This document shows, in pieces, positions 58,466 through 64,000 of a DNA stretch of 64,000 bases; position 1 is the first letter of the stretch, and each line of letters starts with the position of its first letter. The DNA lies in contig OZ242313.1 in assembly GCA_965208065.1 (NCBI GenBank), positions 3,286,001-3,350,000 on the forward strand, read 5' to 3'. Source of the stretch: Bin103 sp002238925 (GTDB lineage Bacteria > Spirochaetota > Spirochaetia > SZUA-6 > Bin103). Position numbers and translations under genes: made by a program. The notes under the pieces are model-generated. The model did not search any database. It saw only the letters and a program-made list of their open reading frames with translations, and had not been told where the DNA came from.

Positions 58466-59924
58466 CGGGCCCCACGATCCCGGCGGGTCGATGAGCGAGC
58501 CACCCGAGCCGCGCACCCGCCCGCGCCGCGTGGTCATAATCGGCGGGGGCATCACCGGGCTGGCCGCCGCCTACTACCTGCAGCGCGCCCTGCCGGAGCG
58601 CTCGGATGTGGAGGTCGTGGTCCTGGAAGCAGACTCCAGGCCGGGCGGCAAGCTACGCACCCTCCACCATGCCGGCTTCGCGGTCGAAACCGGCCCCGAC
58701 TCGTTCCTGACCAGCAAGCCGGCCGCCCTGGCGCTGTGTCACGACCTGGGGCTGGACGGCGAGCTGATCCCCCAGCAACAACCGCACGGTGCGTACGTGA
58801 TGCGGCGCGGGAAGCTCATTCCCATCCCGCCGGGCCTGCGCCTGATTCATCCCACTCGACGGTGGGAAATATTGCGCTCGCCGCTGCTGTCGCCGGCGGG
58901 GCGCGTACGCGCACTCGCCCACCCGTTTACGCGCCGGCGGCGCGAGACCGGGGACGAGAGCATCGGCGCCTACGTGCAGCGCCGATACGGCGCCGAGATG
59001 CTGCGCGTGCTCGGGGAGCCGCTGCTCGCCGGGATTCACTTGGCAGACCCGTGGCAGCTCAGCCTGGAGGCAACGTTCCCGGCGCTGCACGCCGCACCCG
59101 GGCGGCGCGCCGGCTCCGGCCCAAGGCCACCGGCGCCGGGACCGAAGCACCTGCGGGGCAGCCCGTTCGCCAGCCTCGCCGGCGGCATGGAGAGGCTGAC
59201 CGCCGCTCTCATGTCCGAGTTGGGCGGCTCCATGAGCGTCGACACAACGGTCCACGACATCATTCCGTCGGAAGGCGGATATCGTGTAGCTCTGCAAGGA
59301 AATCCATCCTTGAGTGGCCACTACGAGCTACCTGCCGACGCGGTGCTTGTCAGCACACCGGCGGCCGCCGCGGCCGGCCTGCTGCGCGGCGTCAACCCAT
59401 CCCTGGCCCGGCTGCTCGAATCGGCGCGCGCCACCTCCTCGGCCATCGTGACGCTCGGCTTTCGCGATCCCGGCCATGCCTTGCCTCCCGGTTCCGGCTT
59501 CCTGGTGCCGCGCGGCGAGCACAGCCGGCTGCTTGCCTGCACCTGGAGCTCGAACAAGTTTGCGGCGCGCGCGCCCAAGGGCGGCATCCTGGTGCGCGGC
59601 TTCGTGGGCGGCTGGCGCGACGCCAAGATCCTGGAGATGGAACACGGCGAGCTGCTGGACCTGGTGCGCGCCGAACTGGCGCGCCAGCTCGGCGGGGTGT
59701 TTGCCGGCGACGCACCGGCCACGATCAGCCACGTGGAACGCTGGCCCGAGGGCACGCCGCTGTACCAGGTCGGACACCGGCAATGGCTGGCCAAGCTCGC
59801 CGCCGCCGGCAAGACGACCCCCGGCCTGTGGCTGGCCGGCGCGCCGTACGACGGCGTCGGCATTCCCGACTGCATCCACCAGGCCCGCAACGCCGCCGGC
59901 GAGATAGCCCGCTACCTCGGCTGA
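58443..59924 (+). CDS. hemY: Coproporphyrinogen/protoporphyrinogen oxidase (HemY/CgoX type)
   Basis: This 493-residue FAD-dependent oxidase begins with a short charged stretch, then the dinucleotide fold VVIIGGGITGLAAAYYLQR (about residues 30-48), EADSRPGGKLRT, and AVETGPDSFLTSKPAAL. The end reads GLWLAGAPYDGVGIPDCI, the family's FAD-binding close. With HemQ and HemH nearby it should be the CgoX enzyme that oxidises coproporphyrinogen III. Start choice: ATG at 58443, with a later in-frame ATG at 58491 (MSEPPEPR) also possible. It ends 12 bp inside the convergent ATPase gene, so the two overlap at their 3' ends. Confidence 0.92.
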   Translation: MERRMQDSGPHDPGGSMSEPPEPRTRPRRVVIIGGGITGLAAAYYLQRALPERSDVEVVVLEADSRPGGKLRTLHHAGFAVETGPDSFLTSKPAALALCHDLGLDGELIPQQQPHGAYVMRRGKLIPIPPGLRLIHPTRRWEILRSPLLSPAGRVRALAHPFTRRRRETGDESIGAYVQRRYGAEMLRVLGEPLLAGIHLADPWQLSLEATFPALHAAPGRRAGSGPRPPAPGPKHLRGSPFASLAGGMERLTAALMSELGGSMSVDTTVHDIIPSEGGYRVALQGNPSLSGHYELPADAVLVSTPAAAAAGLLRGVNPSLARLLESARATSSAIVTLGFRDPGHALPPGSGFLVPRGEHSRLLACTWSSNKFAARAPKGGILVRGFVGGWRDAKILEMEHGELLDLVRAELARQLGGVFAGDAPATISHVERWPEGTPLYQVGHRQWLAKLAAAGKTTPGLWLAGAPYDGVGIPDCIHQARNAAGEIARYLG

Positions 59925-61693
59925 TCTGCCCCGGTTGCTCCGGTTGACGCCGGTGCGCACGAATCCGGCAACCGCATCTGAGCCGCTTCCGCAACACGCG
60001 CGATGGCGTCCAGCTTGTCGACGATTTCCGGGTCTATCTCGCTGTCGGGGACGTAGTCGGCCAGTTCGTAGAAGCTTTTCTTGGCCATCAGGTTCGGCAA
60101 TCCCAACTTCCTGAAGTAGGACGCGAACAGAGGTGTAAGGAACTCATCGCTGGCCTTGATGTCCGTATCCCAGGGAGAACCTCTGTCGAGGGTCACCAGC
60201 GCAGACTCGATCTCCGCAATTGCACTGTGCATCGCCTGCAATCGCCGGTCGGCCTCCGCTTCCGTGAACAGCGGTCCCGGCACGGATTCGGCAGCCGACG
60301 CCTTGGCGTACGCTTCCAGCGTGGCCTGCGAGCTCAGGTAGTTCTCGATTTCTCGTCGATTCCATATCTGGCACTCGACAGGGCCCAGATCAGGAGGCGG
60401 GATTCGATCAAAAAGAGCGATGCCGCGTAGGGCCGGTAGCGCCTCCTTCAGGCCGTGGAAATGCCGCCGCACGGCAGCCGGTTGGTTTTCCACGACGCAG
60501 ACGAATGGCCGCTCCAACGCCTTGCTCGCCGGGCTATGGCGCAGCCGCCGGGCGAACGCCTGCAGGATGCTGAGATCGGTCGAGCCTTCGATATAGAGCA
60601 CCCAGCCCGTCTGTTCCGCCTGGTAGTACTGGTCGAACGGGATATCCCGCAGCGCCTTCAGAACCTGGCTGCCGCGGTCGTCGATGCGATGCGGTTGGCC
60701 GACGAAGGCCACCACCATGTCGCGGCCGGCAGCCTGGTTGAGCAGCACCTCGGAGTGGCTGGCGGCGATGATCTGGCTGCCGCTCTCGCGCGCGACGTCG
60801 GTCAGCAAGGCATATATCTGCCGTTGGCGCAGAATCTCCAGGTGCGCGTCCGGTTCGTCGAGCAGCAGGACGGCGCCCGGATTCGCGTACAGGTACGCCA
60901 GTAACAGCAGCGTCTGCTGCAAACCTCGCCCGGCGGACGAGAGGTCGAGTTGGGTACCCCCCTCGCGGTAGGTCATCGCGATTTCGCCGCGAGCCGCGAC
61001 GTACCGAGGAGGATCGAGTTCGGCGCCGAACAAGCTCCGAATCTGCTCAACCAGCCGATCCCACGGAGAGAGGTGCTGATTGTGGACCTGCAGGCAGAGG
61101 TTGCGCAGCACCTCGGCGGTACGGCCCTCGCCAATGCGGACGTTCACGGCACCGCTGTCGAGACGGGTCTCCGTGGCGGCCAGCCCCGACATCGGCGGCA
61201 GGAATGCAATCTGGACGTTTTCCGCCTCATCGGGAATGGACATCCGGTCCGCGCTCTTGCCGCCGGACTCACGGAGCGGCCTGCAATAAAACGATTCCTC
61301 GTTCGCGTAGTCGAACTCCAGTCCACACGTCCAGGACCGGTCGTTGGATACCCCCTCCACGATCAAGTCGATGCGGATGTTGCTGGTCCGAGGCTTCCCA
61401 TCGACGCGTCGCACGTCCCGCACGTGCAGTCCGCGCCACAGCAGGTTGGCGTCGGGAATGGGAATTGCGACAAGGTCGCGCCGGTTGACGGTCACTCCCG
61501 GTCGCTTCTCGGGGGTGCTCTTGCCTGACCGCTTCTCGTTCCAGCGCTTGAGGCCGGCATCCCAGAGGGCGAGGCCCTGCATCGCGGACGTCTTGCCGGA
61601 GTTGTTCGGACCGATGAACACCACCGGACTGCCGAGCTCGATCTCGACCTCGCCAAAGCGTTTGAAGTTGCGAATGATCAGCTTCGTCAGCAA
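59912..61693 (-). CDS. OLD-family ATPase with TOPRIM-like C-terminus
   Basis: This 593-residue protein has an ABC/SMC-like ATPase domain: Walker A FIGPNNSGKTSAM (about residues 27-39), a signature-like LSSAGRGLQQTLLLLAYLY, Walker B AVLLLDEPDAHLE and ASHSE. A C-terminal TOPRIM-like part carries Glu in VLYIEGSTDLSILQAF, an Asp in IALFDRI, and REIENYL. This plan matches OLD-family nucleases, some of which are anti-phage proteins. No helicase partner of the Gabija type is seen, so it would be a single-gene class. It lies between hemY (convergent, overlapping by 13 bp) and the second importer operon. The function is inferred from domains only. Confidence 0.82.
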   Translation of the reverse strand: MLTKLIIRNFKRFGEVEIELGSPVVFIGPNNSGKTSAMQGLALWDAGLKRWNEKRSGKSTPEKRPGVTVNRRDLVAIPIPDANLLWRGLHVRDVRRVDGKPRTSNIRIDLIVEGVSNDRSWTCGLEFDYANEESFYCRPLRESGGKSADRMSIPDEAENVQIAFLPPMSGLAATETRLDSGAVNVRIGEGRTAEVLRNLCLQVHNQHLSPWDRLVEQIRSLFGAELDPPRYVAARGEIAMTYREGGTQLDLSSAGRGLQQTLLLLAYLYANPGAVLLLDEPDAHLEILRQRQIYALLTDVARESGSQIIAASHSEVLLNQAAGRDMVVAFVGQPHRIDDRGSQVLKALRDIPFDQYYQAEQTGWVLYIEGSTDLSILQAFARRLRHSPASKALERPFVCVVENQPAAVRRHFHGLKEALPALRGIALFDRIPPPDLGPVECQIWNRREIENYLSSQATLEAYAKASAAESVPGPLFTEAEADRRLQAMHSAIAEIESALVTLDRGSPWDTDIKASDEFLTPLFASYFRKLGLPNLMAKKSFYELADYVPDSEIDPEIVDKLDAIARVAEAAQMRLPDSCAPASTGATGADQPR

Positions 61694-61716
61694 CCGGCTA
61701 CGCCCTCATCGATATA

Positions 61717-62529
61717 TTAACCCTTGAGCGCACCGGCGGTCAGGCCGCTCACGAACTGGCGCAGGGCGATGGCGAACACCACCACCAGGGGCAGCGTGGC
61801 GATCACGAAGCCGGCCATCATCGGCCCGTACTGGGTCAGGTAGGCGCCCTGAAAGAAGCGCAGCCCCACCGCCACGGGCCGCAGCGAGTCGCTGGAAATC
61901 GCTACCAGCGGCCAGATGAAGTCGTTCCAGGTGGCGAGCAGGTGCACGATCAGGATGGTGATCACCACCGGCACCGACAACGGCAAGCCGATCAGCCAAT
62001 AGCAGTGCAGCTTGTTGGCGCCGTCCAAGTAGGCGGATTCGAAGATCTCTTCCGGGAGGTTGGCGAAAAAGGTACGGAACACCAGGATCGAGAATGGCTG
62101 GCTGACCGCGATCCAGGGCAGGATGAGGGCCCACGGCGTATTGATCAGGCCGAACTGCCTCACCTCCATGAACAGCGGCACGAGCTGTAGCACCGAGGGA
62201 ATCATGAGCAGAGAGATGGTGGCCAGGAACAGAAAGTTGTCGCCGGGGAACCGGTAGCGGGCAAAAGCGAAGGCGGCCAGCGAGGCGAACAGGGCGATGC
62301 CGGCGATGCTCACCGTGCTGTACCAGGTGCTATTGAACAGGTATACCGATACCACTTCCCAGGCGATAGCGTAGTTGCTCCAGGTCAGCGGCAACAGCGG
62401 CAGCCAGAACTCGTGGTAGAACTGGTTGAGGCTCTTGAACGAGGTGATGAACATGAAGACGAAGGGAAAGAAGGTGAGCACCGCGATCAATACGAGAATG
62501 GAGAACGCTATGATCCGTGACAGGGACAT
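61717..62529 (-). CDS. Sugar ABC transporter permease (MalG/UgpE type)
   Basis: This 270-residue permease is the last gene of a second sugar importer. It begins MSLSRIIAFSILVLIAVLTFF with the first hydrophobic span. The EAA-type cytoplasmic loop reads EIFESAYLDGANKLHCYWLI, and the C-terminus is ALRQFVSGLTAGALKG, typical of the family. It lies 83 bp downstream of the partner permease. No ATPase subunit is present between it and the ATPase/TOPRIM gene. Confidence 0.92.
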   Translation of the reverse strand: MSLSRIIAFSILVLIAVLTFFPFVFMFITSFKSLNQFYHEFWLPLLPLTWSNYAIAWEVVSVYLFNSTWYSTVSIAGIALFASLAAFAFARYRFPGDNFLFLATISLLMIPSVLQLVPLFMEVRQFGLINTPWALILPWIAVSQPFSILVFRTFFANLPEEIFESAYLDGANKLHCYWLIGLPLSVPVVITILIVHLLATWNDFIWPLVAISSDSLRPVAVGLRFFQGAYLTQYGPMMAGFVIATLPLVVVFAIALRQFVSGLTAGALKG

Positions 62530-62612
62530 GGCTATCTAGCGCCCCGAACCGTCGCCTCGCGGCATCGCTTCGCCCTGTCGATGTTTCGCTGACGCTCCAA
62601 TCCGGCAGGCCC

Positions 62613-63551
62613 CTAACGCCGGGCGACGTATTCGGTCTCGACCTTGATGCCCTTGAAGTTCAGGTAGGTGAGTCCGAATATCAGGATGAACAGGACGAAG
62701 CCGATGGTGGTGGCGTATCCCATGCGGGCGTACCAGAACCCCATGTTGTACATGTAGAGCCCCGGTACCAGGGTAGCGAATCCGGGACCGCCCTCGGTGA
62801 GGAGGAGCTGCACGCCGAAGCTCTGCAGGGAGTTGATTACGCTCAGGATCAGAATCAACTTGACCTGTCCCAGTACCATCGGCAGGTCGATGTACCAGAA
62901 TCTGCGGAACACGTTCACCCCGTCGATCAGGGCGGAGTCGAGGATCTCGTCGGAGATCGCCTGCAGCCCGGACAAGTAGATCAGCAGAGAGAATCCGCCC
63001 ACCCACGGGAAGCCGATGAACATCATCGCGAGCAAGGCAAAGCGGGCGTCGCCGAGCCACGCGTGGCGCAGGTTCTCCAGCCCGATGAGGCTCAGGAACT
63101 GGTTGATGATGCCCACCTCGGCGTCGTAGATGAACCCCCAGACCAGGACCATGACGATGAACGGGACCACCATCGGAAACACCAGCATGGCCCGCGACAC
63201 GTACTGCAGCCGCGCCGATTTCAGGTTGAAGATCAGCTCGGCGGCGAACAGCGGCGCGGTCGTGTTTACGACGACGGCGAAGGCGGACAGCTTGAGCAGG
63301 TTGGCAAGCGCCGTAAGGAAGATCTCGTCCCCGGCCAGCTCGATGAAGTTGTCCAGCCCGATGAAGCGCGACACGCCGCCCACGGTCCAGCGGGTGAAGG
63401 AGTGCTGGATGGCCGACAGGAACGGGTAGTAGGAGAACAGCAGCATGAGCAGGAAGGAGGGGGCGAGAAACAAGTAGACCGTCTTGTTGGCGTAGATGCG
63501 CCGCAAGAGGTCCGGTAAGGAACTGCGCAAGGGTACCGATGGCGCTGACAA
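62613..63551 (-). CDS. Sugar ABC transporter permease (MalF/UgpA type)
   Basis: This 312-residue permease has a first hydrophobic span around TVYLFLAPSFLLMLLFSYYP. The EAA-loop region reads EILDSALIDGVNVFRRFWYI, and the QSFGVQLLLTEGGPGFAT segment is typical of MalF/UgpA-like permeases. The start is uncertain: a TTG at 63551 gives a typical length but has no clear ribosome site; shorter starts exist. The gene follows the binding protein on the minus strand, separated by a strong hairpin at 63569-63603. Confidence 0.9.
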   Translation of the reverse strand: MSAPSVPLRSSLPDLLRRIYANKTVYLFLAPSFLLMLLFSYYPFLSAIQHSFTRWTVGGVSRFIGLDNFIELAGDEIFLTALANLLKLSAFAVVVNTTAPLFAAELIFNLKSARLQYVSRAMLVFPMVVPFIVMVLVWGFIYDAEVGIINQFLSLIGLENLRHAWLGDARFALLAMMFIGFPWVGGFSLLIYLSGLQAISDEILDSALIDGVNVFRRFWYIDLPMVLGQVKLILILSVINSLQSFGVQLLLTEGGPGFATLVPGLYMYNMGFWYARMGYATTIGFVLFILIFGLTYLNFKGIKVETEYVARR

Positions 63552-63568
63552 GCGTGCTGCCCAGAGAA

Positions 63569-63603
63569 GATCCCACCGGGCGCGGCGCGCGGCCGGTGGG
63601 ATC
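63569..63603 (-). terminator. Strong hairpin between binding protein and permeases (second importer)
   Basis: An 11-bp perfect stem, GATCCCACCGG (63569-63579) with CCGGTGGGATC (63593-63603), and a 13-nt GC-rich loop lie in the 67-bp gap between the binding-protein stop and the permease start. On the minus strand it is followed by a pyrimidine-rich stretch (TTCTCT), not a full T-run. It is likely a partial terminator or mRNA stabiliser, parallel to the hairpin at 14775-14804. Confidence 0.6.
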
Positions 63604-63618
63604 CGTGTCAGGCGGGGT

Positions 63619-64000
63619 CTACTTCAGGCCCCAGTCGGGGTTGGTCGCAACCATGCGGTCGACGCCCGCTTCCAGGATCTTCTGCAGCTCGGCAGCGCCC
63701 TCCTCTATGGAAATGCTTCCGCCGAGGATTTCGGCCACCATGCCGCGTCCGATGTCGCCGGCCTGCACGTCGTAGAAGCCGAAGAACACGAGCTGTTCGC
63801 CCGGTCCCGCGTCGGTGGTGATCGAGGAGATCATGCCGTCCAGCAGGTCGGTGCTGCGTTCGCCCTTGATGTTGGGAATCAGCACGTTGGCCTCCTCGAT
63901 CATCGGGATGGCCCGCTCCGGCGCCGTGAGGAAACGCAGGAAGTCCACCGCGAGATCGGTCTTGCCGCCCTCGATCGCGGTGGCGGTGATGGCGAGCTGG
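63619..64000 (-). CDS. Sugar ABC transporter substrate-binding protein (5' part beyond window)
   Basis: Only the last 127 codons or so are inside the window. They read from QLAITATAIEGGKTDLAVDF through FLRFLTAPERAIPMIEEANV to ...NPDWGLK and the stop at 63619. The pattern of helices (FLRFLTAPERA, ELQKILEAGVDRMV) matches the C-terminal part of family 1 extracellular solute-binding proteins. The start lies upstream, beyond 64000. It belongs to the importer operon with the two permeases. Confidence 0.85.
   Translation of the reverse strand, partial: QLAITATAIEGGKTDLAVDFLRFLTAPERAIPMIEEANVLIPNIKGERSTDLLDGMISSITTDAGPGEQLVFFGFYDVQAGDIGRGMVAEILGGSISIEEGAAELQKILEAGVDRMVATNPDWGLK

Overview
The window is GC-rich bacterial DNA, densely packed on both strands, with two tRNA genes and no rRNA, CRISPR array or recognisable transposase. 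The most likely source is a high-GC spirochaete, probably a free-living or host-associated Spirochaetaceae relative known mainly from metagenomes. This rests on remembered gene order and protein style: a PASTA protein next to fmt-def-priA, a short omega subunit beside a cytidylate kinase with a GKSGCGNST loop, YicC, MurC and a 29-residue COX24/mS38-like mini-protein. It is inference, because no marker-gene search could be run.

Positions 1-33 kb are an accessory, mostly catabolic region. It starts with a broken-off ABC-2 type exporter (ATPase plus two permeases) and a VapBC toxin-antitoxin pair. Next comes a patchwork of sugar-type enzymes: TIM-barrel isomerase, aldo/keto reductases, a PHP-type metallohydrolase, a sulfatase, a Gfo/Idh/MocA oxidoreductase, a phosphodiesterase-like AP-superfamily enzyme, a ThuA-like protein, an enolase-superfamily dehydratase, a GHL6-type glycosidase and a LarA-like racemase. 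A complete sugar ABC importer (binding protein and two permeases, 13.4-16.6 kb) has a clear promoter and an unusual structured leader. A flavodoxin-like oxidoreductase and an M81/MlrC-type peptidase follow. At 19.2-24.3 kb there is a tightly overlapping trio: two ABC half-transporters with N-terminal zinc-ribbon modules flanking a DUF1854 protein. At 28.6-31.9 kb a LigD-type polymerase and PolX are divergently transcribed.

Positions 33-54 kb are core housekeeping genes, nearly all on the minus strand: tRNA-Gly(CCC), a PASTA protein, fmt, def, priA, a family 4/5 uracil-DNA glycosylase, truA, acpS, folP, the COX24-like mini-protein, miaA, rpoZ, cmk, yicC, murC and tRNA-Glu(UUC). Then come a DUF3179 protein (plus strand), a LOG-family protein, an Ala-rich protein with a Cys-rich tail, sucCD, another isomerase, an HtrA-type protease and a MerR-like regulator.

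Positions 54.3-59.9 kb hold a compact plus-strand haem operon, hemA-hemQ-hemE-hemH-hemY, divergent from the MerR-like gene. HemQ means the coproporphyrin-dependent branch of haem synthesis is used. The window closes with an OLD-family ATPase/TOPRIM-like nuclease and a second sugar ABC importer on the minus strand, cut by the window end.

The two sugar importers share a layout: binding protein, hairpin, then two permeases. The hairpin probably lowers permease expression relative to the binding protein. Ribosome and translation genes (fmt/def, truA, miaA, mini-protein) and cell-wall genes (murC, PASTA) are clustered, with overlapping starts and stops that indicate co-transcription.
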